From contig OZ037875.1 in NCBI GenBank assembly GCA_964035575.1, forward strand, positions 1,054,001-1,118,000: 64,000 nucleotides of DNA, read 5' to 3'. Below are positions 1 through 9,422 of this stretch, one piece after another (the first letter of the stretch is position 1; each line of letters starts with the position of its first letter). The position numbers and the translations under genes are program-made. Below the pieces are notes generated by a model that worked only from the letters and a program-made list of their open reading frames with translations, had not been told where the DNA came from and searched no databases. This DNA comes from Rhynchopus sp. YZ270_cl-10. Lineage: Eukaryota > Euglenozoa > Diplonemea > Diplonemida > Diplonemidae.

Positions 1-2
1 TG

Positions 3-2021
3 CAACGTAGGTTCCAGCTTCCACTTGGCGTAGGTACCTCGTTTAGAGTGACGAACGGCATCCTCCAAGGGTGCCCCATCAGCGTCGTAATGATTAATGC
101 GCTGGTCGCGGTGCTGCTGAAGGACCTGGACAGCTGCAAGAACTCCTGCTCACGAGCGTACGCTGACGACATCACCCTACTGTCACGGAAGTCGATGAAC
201 AGCTTAGAGCCATGCCTGCGCATTGTGGAGAGGTTCTGTGCCATCACCGGCATGAAACTTAACGACACCAAAACCGTAGCATTTGGATCACGTGAGAACT
301 TTACCAGCACTCTTGCCTCGAACACAGGACACAGATACAAAACACTGGTGAAGGTCAAGATCCTAGGGGTCTACCTCTACTGCTCGAAGCACTCTCGACG
401 CTCCTCCCCTGATCGAGTCCGCAAGGCCATCGCAGCCCTACAACGCCTACGATGTATGCCGCTGGCGTTCTACCACAAGTATAGAATTGTGTCAGAATGC
501 ATCCTCCCGGGTGCGCTGTATGAGGTCCCGTACGCCCTGCCCTCGCAGTCTAGCTTGAAGGAACTCTCCACCGCCGTCAACACCTGCCTCTGGGGCAGTG
601 ACTATGGTACGCGCGCAGGCCTCGCAATACGCACGGTACTGTTGAAGAGCCATCGCACTGACCCGGCCGCCATCGTATGCAACCGGTCCATGAACGTTGT
701 GCTTGACCACATAGCATTTGATGCAACACTGAGAGAACGATGCCTGTCGATACACAAGAGGTACAACGCAGGAGGAGGTTGGGACTTCCGCCCCCACGGG
801 CCGGTCGGCAACATGACCTCCACTAGCATACTGACAGGCGTGAGATGGTGTGACGACCTAACAACCGTCACGGAGCTGTCAAGCGCCCCCGTGGAAGAAG
901 AGAAGACACACGCCCTAGGTCTTCTCGCGCCAGGTGAACGACACCACGCCATTCGCGAAATCGTCCGACGACAGAAGTTCACAGATCTTGCCTTGGACAG
1001 ACCGACTTACGACGGCGCTCAACACGGCGTCAACCTCGCCGACACCACGTACCTGCACGACCAATTGCAGTGGTCCCACCCCCTGCTAGCTTACCGCCTC
1101 CGCCGTATCATCTGCGATGGGATACTCTACGCGCATCCTACGGTGCTGTGCCTATACGAGTCAACAAAGAGAGGTGGCATACACCTCGAAGTGAATCAGT
1201 GCCCCTTATGCCTCACACCAACCTCCGGGCTGGCGAAGCACCTGCTGTGGACTTGCCCGCACACTGTATCTGCTAACGTGAAGGAAGCGCACCGCCCTCT
1301 CCTCGACAGGATCGGCCCGAACACCCCGAGTTGCCTGGCTATGCATGGCATAGCTCCCACGAACACGCCCAAGCAAGTCGTCGTTGACACGCAGAGATAC
1401 CTGCTGGACGTCACCACCGCAGTAGATGATCACCTGTCCTCGCGGACTACCACAGCGCCTGCACGCCACCCATGGCGTATGGACTTTGAAGTGTTCGATG
1501 CGCCCCCATACCAGGAGGCCATCTACCGGCAGCTCGCCCCTTTCTTTGGGAAGGACGATGATCCGAGATGCAAGCAGAAGCGCCACGAACTGAAGCGAAT
1601 GCTCCAATGGGCCTCCTCCCTGAAATGGAGCACCGCCAACCTGCCTGTGACATGCGTGGAACTTGCCATTGACTTGGAAATTTTCCACAGGATCTACGTT
1701 CTCCGGCCAACCTCTAACATTAGAGAACGGGCCTCTGCCTTGCGCACATTGCTCAACAAGCTTCACCGCCTGTGCAAAGCTCTTGGGATCCAAAACCCAT
1801 TTCCCGCATCTGCCATCTCCTCCTCACGGGGCCTCCGGTCCATTGGCGCACCCGGACTTATAGGCTACGACCGTCGCCCAGTTTTTACGTACCCGCGCTA
1901 CACTATGCACATGCTCGAACACGTCATCGTACGTGCCAAAATTACGAACTCCGGCTGGGGAAATGACATCATCCCTGACAACAAACTTGTAGAAGCCAGC
2001 GCAGCTGAAGCTATGCGATAA
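3..2021 (+). CDS. LINE reverse transcriptase polyprotein, C-terminal 672 residues (partial)
   Basis: The frame is open from the left edge to TAA at 2019-2021; no start is visible and the first ATG should lie outside the window. Residues about 18-30 carry the RT fingers/palm motif NGILQGCPIS and residues about 53-60 the catalytic YADD box. The segment GMKLNDTKT follows, as in non-LTR RTs. About residue 400 there is a CxxC-x8-H-x4-C knuckle (CPLC...H....C), typical of LINE C-termini and used to bind template RNA. No RNase H domain is seen downstream. Known for the family: target-primed reverse transcription in the nucleus. Inferred: apurinic or restriction-like endonuclease N-terminal of the window. 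The sequence has no frame break, so this copy could be active if the missing half is whole. Confidence 0.88.
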   Translation, partial: QRRFQLPLGVGTSFRVTNGILQGCPISVVMINALVAVLLKDLDSCKNSCSRAYADDITLLSRKSMNSLEPCLRIVERFCAITGMKLNDTKTVAFGSRENFTSTLASNTGHRYKTLVKVKILGVYLYCSKHSRRSSPDRVRKAIAALQRLRCMPLAFYHKYRIVSECILPGALYEVPYALPSQSSLKELSTAVNTCLWGSDYGTRAGLAIRTVLLKSHRTDPAAIVCNRSMNVVLDHIAFDATLRERCLSIHKRYNAGGGWDFRPHGPVGNMTSTSILTGVRWCDDLTTVTELSSAPVEEEKTHALGLLAPGERHHAIREIVRRQKFTDLALDRPTYDGAQHGVNLADTTYLHDQLQWSHPLLAYRLRRIICDGILYAHPTVLCLYESTKRGGIHLEVNQCPLCLTPTSGLAKHLLWTCPHTVSANVKEAHRPLLDRIGPNTPSCLAMHGIAPTNTPKQVVVDTQRYLLDVTTAVDDHLSSRTTTAPARHPWRMDFEVFDAPPYQEAIYRQLAPFFGKDDDPRCKQKRHELKRMLQWASSLKWSTANLPVTCVELAIDLEIFHRIYVLRPTSNIRERASALRTLLNKLHRLCKALGIQNPFPASAISSSRGLRSIGAPGLIGYDRRPVFTYPRYTMHMLEHVIVRAKITNSGWGNDIIPDNKLVEASAAEAMR

Positions 2022-2031
2022 CGAATATGAT

Positions 2032-2090
2032 AAGGTGACTAAGCACGAGAGGCTTAGGATCATCTTATAAACTTTTCTTTTTTTTTGTTT
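2032..2090 (+). repeat. Dispersed hairpin repeat family R1 (reference copy)
   Basis: About 55 bp: AAGGTGACTAAGC, loop ACGAGAG, GCTTAGG, then ATCATCTTATAAAC and a T-rich tract. CTAAGC and GCTTAG pair as a 6-bp stem. Related copies on the + strand lie near 2359-2395, 13523-13560, 15024-15062, 15869-15925, 18829-18895, 19967-20015, 25444-25500, 26091-26145, 38230-38275, 39420-39470, 45355-45410 and 48895-48945. Copies differ in the stem but keep AGGTGAC, the GAGGC region and the CATCTTATAAA-T-run end. Function unknown. Confidence 0.75.
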
Positions 2091-2105
2091 CCACAAAAAA
2101 AAAAA

Positions 2106-2724
2106 CATGCTTTTGTTTTGCGGATTGAGAACATCTTCTGCTTTTTTGTGTGCATGGGGGGGATTTTTTTGTATTTTCTCTCTCTAAAAAGGCAACAACT
2201 GGGAGCACTTCCCTCGTCATCCTGGTGTTCAGAGTTGACGAAGAGTGGGGGCACATGGTGGTTTTTCTGTATCAAGATAAACTATGTTGCTGCTTTCCCG
2301 ATTTTTTGGGATGCAAAGTAAGTGACTTCAAACCCCTTTACCTTCGGTATTCGGTATTGAAGGTGACTGAGCACCAGAGACGTAGGAGCTATCTTTTTTT
2401 TTTTAAACTGTTTGTCTTTGGTACAGGGTGCACCATATATTATCCAGGTTGCCACTACCTCCCCCCTCCAGTAATGCAGAAAACCCAGGGACAAAAAAAA
2501 ACCCACGTTGCATCACTGCTTCCCCTCTTCCCTGTTTTCCCTCTCATCCGTTTCACATTCTTTTTTTTTTTTTCAATTACATTTTCTCCAAAAAGAACAC
2601 CTCATTTACTCGATACATTTTTACCCCCTCCGTTTTAGTCGCCTTTTGTTCCTTATTTTCATTTTTTTTTATTGTCCTGTCATGCTGCGCCCTTGCCTGG
2701 TGCGAGTCCAGTCGCTTGTCTTCT
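2106..2724. other. Spacer rich in homopolymer runs
   Basis: No convincing gene. Long T, A and C runs, a second R1-like hairpin at about 2359-2395, and a pyrimidine-rich stretch that would be the 3' flank of the minus-strand gene at 2725-3231. Confidence 0.6.
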
Positions 2725-3231
2725 TCACATGGCACACGCGGCAGCACTGTGCCCTCCATCCGTCGAAGTGCAGGTATCCGGGCACTTGCTGCACCCGTGG
2801 TCTTTACAGTATCCTTGACGGGTCCACTCGGGATCTCCGAGAGTGTTCAGCAGGCTTTGCACGAAGATCTGGTGATCTACCGGGTGCTCGTGCCTGTTGG
2901 TCTCTTCGATGGTCTTCAGCATCCAGTAGTATGGGCTATCCTCGAGGAGGTAGTCTGTGTGTGAGTAGCAGCATTTGAAATGCCAAGCTCCTCAAATAGC
3001 TTCACCCCGTCCCTGTGGATCTCCCTCCCTCGACTCCTGCGGCTCTGTCGTCGTGTTGTCGTCGTTGATATTTTTTCTATTTTCTGCTTTTTCTTCGGCT
3101 TGCGTGGCCCGATCCGCTCCCTTCCTCTTCCGTGCTTCAGCTGCACGCCCTGCAGCACCCCGGCCAAAACCCCAAACAACATCTTCCGACTCCGCAGGTC
3201 GTGGATCGTGGATCGTCGTGTCCAGCCCCAT
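2725..3231 (-). CDS. Unrecognised two-exon protein with Cys/His-rich C-terminus
   Basis: Read on the minus strand: exon 1 at 3231-3006 (ATG at 3231-3229), a 51-bp GT-AG intron 3005-2955, exon 2 at 2954-2725 ending in TGA. The two exons sum to 456 bp and join in frame through a split GAC codon, which supports the model (151 residues). The N-terminal half is charged and low in complexity. The C-terminal half looks folded (DYLLEDSPYYWMLKTIEET...) and ends in a possible metal site with spaced cysteines and a histidine (CKDHGCSKCPDTC). The frame is also open upstream of the chosen ATG, so an earlier exon is possible. I do not recognise the family. It lies head-to-head with the coiled-coil gene at 3449, about 220 bp apart. 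Confidence 0.5.
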
Positions 3232-3448
3232 GTCGCTGAAGGCCTGGGTACCACACAACAACTTCACCCCCCCCTTCCCTCCCCACCCTACATTTTTAGT
3301 TGGCCATTTACCACCCCCTATTTTTTTCTTCTTCTCTTACACACATCTCTTCTGAGACTTTACTCAGCTCAACCTTTTTCCCCTATTTTTTCCCCCTCTA
3401 AATTTCAGCTTCGACTCAATCGCCACATCATTTTTTACTTTTTTTTCA

Positions 3449-3955
3449 ATGGGAGGTTATTGCAGTCTTTGCCAAAATGGTTTGCGCGTTAGGTTGGATG
3501 AAATGTTGGAGGAGAGAGGTGATCTGGAACGGCATGTCGAAGGGTTGGAGTCGGAGGTGGAGCAGCTGCGGGAAAAGCTTCGCCTCTCACGCGAAGCACA
3601 CAGCGAGGAGCAGGCGGAGTGGAGTGAGACGCAGTGTGTGATAGAGGAAGTGAGGGAGGAGGTTACTTCTATCCGCAATACGCAGTCACCGCTGTCGAAG
3701 CCACGCGACGCTGGCTTTGTGGACAGCAGCGGCAGCAGCAGCAGCAGCAGCGACTCTAGCGGAAAGCATTCTTCCTCCACAGAAGGGCAGGCAAGGGTGA
3801 ACGGGGATGTGGAGGTGCACACCCCCAGCTCCAGCGGGGGCAGCGTCGCAAGTGCTGAGCTCGCCCTCGAGCGCGCAATCTCTGCAGCAGAACACCAGCT
3901 AGCACTAACCCGTGAGCACAGTGATATGACAGTCGCAACCTACGGATCTCATTGA
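3449..3955 (+). CDS. Small coiled-coil protein with Ser-rich linker
   Basis: 168 residues, ATG directly after a T-rich tract, stop TGA at 3953-3955. Residues 5-8 are CSLC, then residues about 13-80 form a strongly charged heptad region (LDEMLEERGDLERHVEGLE and onward), a likely coiled coil. A Ser-rich linker follows (about 90-110, a run of AGC codons, 3721-3755), then a short Ala/Glu helix near the C-terminus. No membrane segment or signal peptide. Probably a scaffold-type cytoplasmic or nuclear protein; no family is recognised. GC-rich coding against AT-rich flanks supports it as real. Confidence 0.65.
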   Translation: MGGYCSLCQNGLRVRLDEMLEERGDLERHVEGLESEVEQLREKLRLSREAHSEEQAEWSETQCVIEEVREEVTSIRNTQSPLSKPRDAGFVDSSGSSSSSSDSSGKHSSSTEGQARVNGDVEVHTPSSSGGSVASAELALERAISAAEHQLALTREHSDMTVATYGSH

Positions 3956-4749
3956 AGGGGGTGCATGAGATGTGGAGAAAGAAGAAAGGAAAAATCACTT
4001 TATGAGATTCTATGTGTCCTGTGTTCACGTTCACGATTCTGGGATTTTCAAACCTAATAAGGAGCGCTTTTTGCCCCTCCGATGCTTTTGTGGAGCACTG
4101 TATCCCTCGGCGGATCTTTTAGGCGTGCCTTACCCTTGAAACACTTCGAGGTGAAGGGCATAGCGTGTGTTTGTGTACATGACACATTTTGCGTTTTTTT
4201 TGTACCAACTGATTTTGGCCCGGTAGCACCTTCCGCCAAACAGACACCCAACACCGCCAAAACTCGGTTCAAAATCAGGAGGAAGGATCAAAGAGGTCTT
4301 GGGGTTTTGTCTTTTCAAATTCTCTCTCTTTTGAGTATCGTGTTCCCACGAGAAAAAGAAAAGGGTGATGGGGTATAAACATGCCCCCGCTATGTGTATT
4401 TTTCCTTCCTTTTTGCATAAGAAACTAAAATAACGTGGAGATTTTGAGCACTTCTTATTTTCAGTACCTCAACTGTACAATATGTATTTTCAAAAAAAAG
4501 GGGGTCTCATTTTTTTTTGTTCTTTTCTGCCATGTAAAGTGCTCTCTGGGGGTTCGATACCACTATGGTGAAAGGTGAGGCGTTTTACACTTTCCAACTT
4601 CTGTTCTTTTGATAACTCTCATTTTGCTCTCCGGAAAAAAAGTTCCATTCAACAATACAGGGTACACAAAAAAAAAGACAACAACAAAAAAAAGGGTCGT
4701 CTTTTTGTTGCTGTGTTGTGTCTGCAGGGGACCCTTCACGATAACAACG
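3956..4749. other. Upstream spacer of the TSUP gene
   Basis: No clear gene. Contains T, A and G runs and, at about 4552-4610, a copy of dispersed repeat family R7 (GGTGAGGC, a T-rich bridge, then ACTTTCCAACTTCT). Similar copies are at 21636-21685 and 25638-25690. Confidence 0.55.
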
Positions 4750-7700
4750 ATGCTCAAAGCACTTGCTGCCGCAGTGCTTCTCCTCGCCGTGCACCATGCC
4801 GCTGCAGACAACGTAGATGGACACGACGTCTTTGTCGACCCGAAGAAGAACAACAAACACTTGAAGGTACGTCACACCTTTTTTCTACCATTTTAAATAG
4901 GTACACTGTTCACGAGAGGGCTTTGTATTTCAAGCCAACCTTTTTTGTCGATCTACAGAATTGGGCAGGAATAGCAACCTTCACCCTCTTATGACGTCCT
5001 CATTAGAAGACTATAGTAGTTGCAGAACGTTCTCGCTGTACTCCAAAGGGGAATTTTTTTTTTTCCCCCTTACGCGTGGCGTTATTAGAAACTCGAAAAT
5101 AAAGACAACATTTAATTGCCTGATACCGACTATTTTCTCTCTCCCTTTAAAAATCACTTGCGCTAAAATTCAGATCTCATACACTGTTTTTGGCTGCGTT
5201 CAACGAAAATAATCTTCCCCTTTTCTAGTCGAGTAATCAAGATCAGTTGGCGACTGTAAGAGTCGAGTTTTTTGACTCGCCCCCCCTGCATAGCAACTCT
5301 TCATCAAAAACTTCTACCAAAACAAAATTATATTTTGTCCCCAAAAACGTTTTCAGACAATAGTTGATACAATAAAACCACCTCCATCAGAAATGCGACG
5401 ACGATTCAGACTGCTCCTACCAACAGTTCTGCGTAGAGGATAGCCACTACCCATTCAAGAACGACACGGATGGGTACTACTCGGTGTGCCTCCATAAGAC
5501 GCTGTTTCCGAACTTCTCGTCTCGCGATGCTATGACCATTGTTTGCATTTTCTTTGGAACCATCTTGGCCGCTTCCGCTGGTATTGGTGGCGGCGGGTTG
5601 AACGCACCTATTTTCATTCTTGTTACCGGGTTTATTATTCAAGAAGCGATTCCTTTGTCGCATGCGACGGTTATGGGGAATTCTATTGCCCAGTTGGTAA
5701 TCAACTTCCCGCAACGCCACCCTTTCGTTGATGGTCCAGGAAAGCCGCTGATTGATTATGCCGTTCCTTTGATTCTCCTTCCTGCGCAGCTTGGCGGGAA
5801 CAACCTTGGGGTGTTGCTTAACCCAATGATCCCCCCGGATATCCTGATCGTCTTTGCGGAAATGCTTCTCGCTTATGCTACACTTCGTGTGTTTATGAAA
5901 GGATGGCAGCTTCACCTTGCAGAAAAGGCGGCCGCAGAAGGCTATGCTACTATCGAAAACGAATCCGTTGCGTCTCACGCAACAGAAGCCTCTGATCCGT
6001 ACGGAGGATTGTACAGCCCAAAGCAAGACGATCTGCATGATCATCATATAACGGGAGATGCGGTGGAGGTTGGGGTGTCAGATGAGCCTCGGTTGTCGTC
6101 AGAAAAGCGTGCACTGCTTGCAGAAGAGATCAAAGAGCGTGATGCAAAAATTCCGGTAAAATACGTCCTCCTCATGGCCGTCTTCTGGGTCCTCTTCGCA
6201 GGGTCCTACATCATTCTGAAGGAGACCTCGAAGTGCTCGGCGCTCTACTGGGCGACACTCATCACCATGTACCCCGTGCTCATTGGGTTTACCTGGGTTG
6301 GGAAGAATTGGATCAAGAAGGAGGCGTCAGAGCGTGAGTCTGCAGGGCTCGCTCCCATCGAAGGGAATGTGGAGTGGACGCCGAAGATGATGATCGTGGC
6401 CCCCTGTGCGGCGGGGGGTGTCGGATGTGTCGCAGGACTTCTTGGATTAGGAGGTGGAGAGCTCATGGCGCCTCTGCTGCTGGAGTTGGGGATGATCCCG
6501 AAGGTCTGTTTTTTTTTCAAAAACTTCAAGATTGTATAAAGACAACATAACCGAGGTAATTTATCAAAAATAAGGAATAGCAACAAAAAAATAAGAGAAA
6601 AGTTCGATTTCGGCCTCGAAAATACCCGTGACACCGATTTGTCACGGTACTTTGTCACGGAATTTTTTTGAAAGATTCGATTTCGTGACAAAAAAAGTTC
6701 GATTTCGTGACAAGCCGATTTTTTCATTGACACACAAAATTCAATTTAGTGACAAATGACTTTTTTCATTGACAAAAAAAAATTCGATTTCGTGACAAAT
6801 CCATTTTTTCATTGACAAAAAAATGTCATTGAAAAAAATGGATTTTGTCAAGGAAAAAGTCGTGACAGCCAACCCGCCAGTCACTGAAAAGTGACCAGAC
6901 AGCCACTTGACAAACACAAAAGAGGCCATTCTTGAGCTGTCTAGAAACCTAAGGGCAGAGACTGAAGACACAAGGTATGATAACTTTATGATTATGCAAG
7001 ACTTAGTATATCGCGAACACGGTCAGGCTTGCACGCCTCTGGCCAGAGGCCAGCCCCACTAAATGATATGCAGCAGACACTCATTGCAGATTTCATTTTC
7101 ATTCGGTAAAAAATTAATGGGTGCGCAAGTTTCTATACCTAATACCCCAACCCTCACCCATACATTCCATTACACACACCAAAACAGATCGAATCCACCA
7201 GCGCATGCGACGGAAGCAGATTCAGATTGTGGTTTGATAAGCAGAGTTCGGTTATTATGGTGGTGGAAAGGGGGGTGGGAACACTTTGTCAGTCACTGCT
7301 ATAGCCATTAACCAGGGAGCATAGCTAGTGCAAGAAATTCGACTTTGGAAACCTTCCGGAAAGTCTGTCCTCTGCTTCCGGAGGACTAGACACAAGAAAA
7401 TATTGTTTGTTCCCCCAGAAAACCAGTGCACAATTCACACTCCTTGTGGGTGGTCTTGTTGCCTTTTCGTCATAGTAATTTTGGCCCAGGCATGCTCTTG
7501 AAGCATGACAATTTAGTGTGTATGGGGCAGGGTGTTGTTTTGTTCTGAATTCTCTTTGTTATAACATCTAAGTCAATCGCGGGTGGTGGTTTGTGTAGCG
7601 TGAGGCACTCTTTTTAGCAAACTTCCTGCGGCTGCTAAAGTGTTATTTCTTCGGATTTAACAACGTACAGCGTAACATAGTGGTTTAGCCTGGTCGACAC

Positions 7701-9401
7701 AACCTTTGATAGATACGGGATAACCAACCCCCTTCGACCCCTCGTGGGTTCACTGAACAAGCCCTAGTGGTAGTTAAACGCGATTGACATTTACATTCCT
7801 AGAGATGAAAGAACAAGATAACACTTCTGTACCCGCGCATCAAAATTGTGGAAAACTTTGCACCCCAAACACCCTCAACAACGCCCGCCAAAAGGCGCCC
7901 CTTGTTGCTGGGAGTTGGTTCTCATTGATACACTGCACAGCAGGCATTCCTCTGAGTCCAACGCATGTTTGGCCTGTCTGCGGCGTTGTACTTCAGGTGC
8001 ACGAAGACAGGGTCTGGTGGTAAATTTTGCGTAGTACTGCGACGTGGTACTACGTGGGTCTGGGAACCTGGTACCTGGGTACAGGATATTTGTTGTAAAG
8101 ACATCTTCCACCATGCATTGAGGAGGGTAAGACAGTGTTCGCAGTTTCTACCTGATAGCATTACACATTTAACTTCTCCACGGGGGTCTTGGGCCGTTCA
8201 TTCGGTTATACCTTGACTACCGGAAGATATTCTTGAGGCCTTTTTGGTCTCTAGAATATCCGGTCTTCCCGAACGGAGGCACACTTTGTGTGTTACTACG
8301 ACCTGGCAATTTCCAGCAGTAGGTTAAGTAATCTTTCTTGTAAATTGTTGGATCATTATCTCCTCAGTGCATGAATGCCCCACGTGACTGGACACTTTTG
8401 TGTTTGTCATGTGGAGCTGTGGTTGCTCTTTCACGACTTTTATCCTTGTATCCAGTGTACCCAGTACCCAGTGCCCTGTCACGACTTTTTCCGTGACAAA
8501 AAGTTTGGTTTCCTTGACAAAATCCATTTCTGTCACGACTTTTTCCTTGACAAAAAGTTCGGTTTCCTTGACAAAATCCATTTTTTCATTGACATTTTTT
8601 TGTCACTGAATTTTTGGATTTGTCACGAAATCGAATTTTTTTTTGTCAATGAAAAAATCGGTTTGTCACGAAATCGAATTTTGTGTGTCAATGAAAAAAT
8701 TGGTTTGTCACGAAATCGATTTTTTTTTGTCACGAAATCGAATCTTTCAAAAAAATTCCGTGACAAAATTCCGTGACAAATCGGTGTCACGGTAATTTTC
8801 GAGGCCGAAATCGAACTTTTCTCAAAAAATAACTTCTCTGTACAGTGTGCCAGCGCCACCTCTGCATACATGATCATCTGGACCACGTCTTCTGACATCA
8901 TCCACTACCTGGTCGGCAGCGACCTGCCTCTCGGCTATGCTGGATTCTTTTCCGCCATCGGATTCACGGGGGGTCTCGTTGGCCGTTGGCTGGCAATCCG
9001 GTTCGTTTCGAAGTATGTTATAACACGCCCCCTTTTTTTTTGCTTTTTTTTTTGCCAGAAAACCACCCAATCTCATCTTCCTCGGAAGAAGAGGGGGAAG
9101 GAGAGGTGGTAATACTTTAGTGCTTACTGTTTTACTATAAAGTCTCAATTCCTCTCCCCCCCTTCCCGGCCGAAACTATTTTCTTTTTACGTTTCTTTTG
9201 TTCCAGCGTTTTTGGTGACATTGCCTGAATGATGGCAGATTCAAATTTCTTGATTTTATTTTCAAAATTACCCCTTCCCGCAGGTACAACAAGCAGTCGC
9301 TGATTGCCTTCTGTCTCGGCACTGTGCTTGCGATCTCGATGGCGCTGTTTGCATACAGGGCTGCTACCAGCCACCAGGACGACCCATGGTGGCCGTTTGA
9401 G
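4750..9401 (+). CDS. TSUP-family (TauE/SafE-like) membrane transporter, four exons
   Basis: Exons 4750-4866, 5391-6503, 8846-9012 and 9284-9401; all introns are GT-AG and the joined frame is open for 504 residues. Residues 1-20 are a signal peptide (MLKALAAAVLLLAVHHAAA). A short luminal Cys-rich segment at the start of exon 2 follows (KCDDDSDC...FC...VC). Then come two TSUP half-repeats: GIGGGGLNAP with HATVMGNS in the first, GLLGLGGGELMAP with CASATSAYM in the second, nine or so membrane segments in all. A hydrophilic loop between the halves (about residues 190-255) contains DDLHDHHITGD. The family exports or imports sulfite, sulfonates or related anions; the substrate here is unknown. Intron 1 holds an R6 repeat, intron 3 a whole 2.2-kb Mutator-like element, and an inverted copy starts 21 bp after the stop codon. 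If intron 3 is spliced normally the product is whole. Confidence 0.88.
4900..4940 (+). repeat. Dispersed repeat family R6 in intron 1 of the TSUP gene
   Basis: GGTACACTGTTC, loop ACGAGAGG, then GCTTTGTATTTCAA. Longer copies are at 21695-21785 and 46890-46975, where the block is preceded by AGACTGCATGGTTG. It shares the ACGAGAGG loop with families R1 and R4. Confidence 0.65.
6595..8823 (+). mobile_element. Non-autonomous Mutator-like element, copy 1
   Basis: 2,229 bp bounded by inverted termini starting GAGAAAAGTTCGATTTCGG and ending in its complement, flanked by the 9-bp duplication AAAAAATAA (6586-6594 and 8824-8832). The arms (about 6595-6960 and 8380-8823) are built from short repeats around TTCGATTTCGTGACA and TTTTTCATTGACA, so each arm is itself full of inverted repeats. 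The interior (about 6960-8380) has no credible transposase. Long terminal repeats plus 9-bp duplications are typical of Mutator-like (MULE) elements, so I infer mobilisation by a transposase elsewhere. Inserted in intron 3 of the TSUP gene. Confidence 0.85.
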
Positions 9402-9422
9402 GGTCCGTGTTAATTTTTTTTT

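Larger units (their letters stand above)
1..2105 (+). mobile_element. Non-LTR retrotransposon (LINE), 5' part outside the window
   Basis: A LINE whose coding region enters from the left edge and stops at 2021. The 3' flank holds a hairpin repeat (2032-2090) followed by an A-run at about 2095-2105 that could be the poly(A) tail. No target duplication can be tested because the 5' end is missing. The reading frame in the window is unbroken, so the copy may be young. The reverse transcriptase and zinc-knuckle signatures are described under the CDS. Confidence 0.85.

Noticed and set aside
4550-4562. GGTTCGATACC, like a tRNA T-loop
   Set aside because: No acceptor stem, D-arm or anticodon arm can be built around it; it belongs to the R7 repeat context.
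6595-8823. Several 60-133 codon frames inside the Mutator-like copies
   Set aside because: They lie in the TTCGATTTCGTGACA arms or interior, are the same in each copy by descent and have no transposase motifs.
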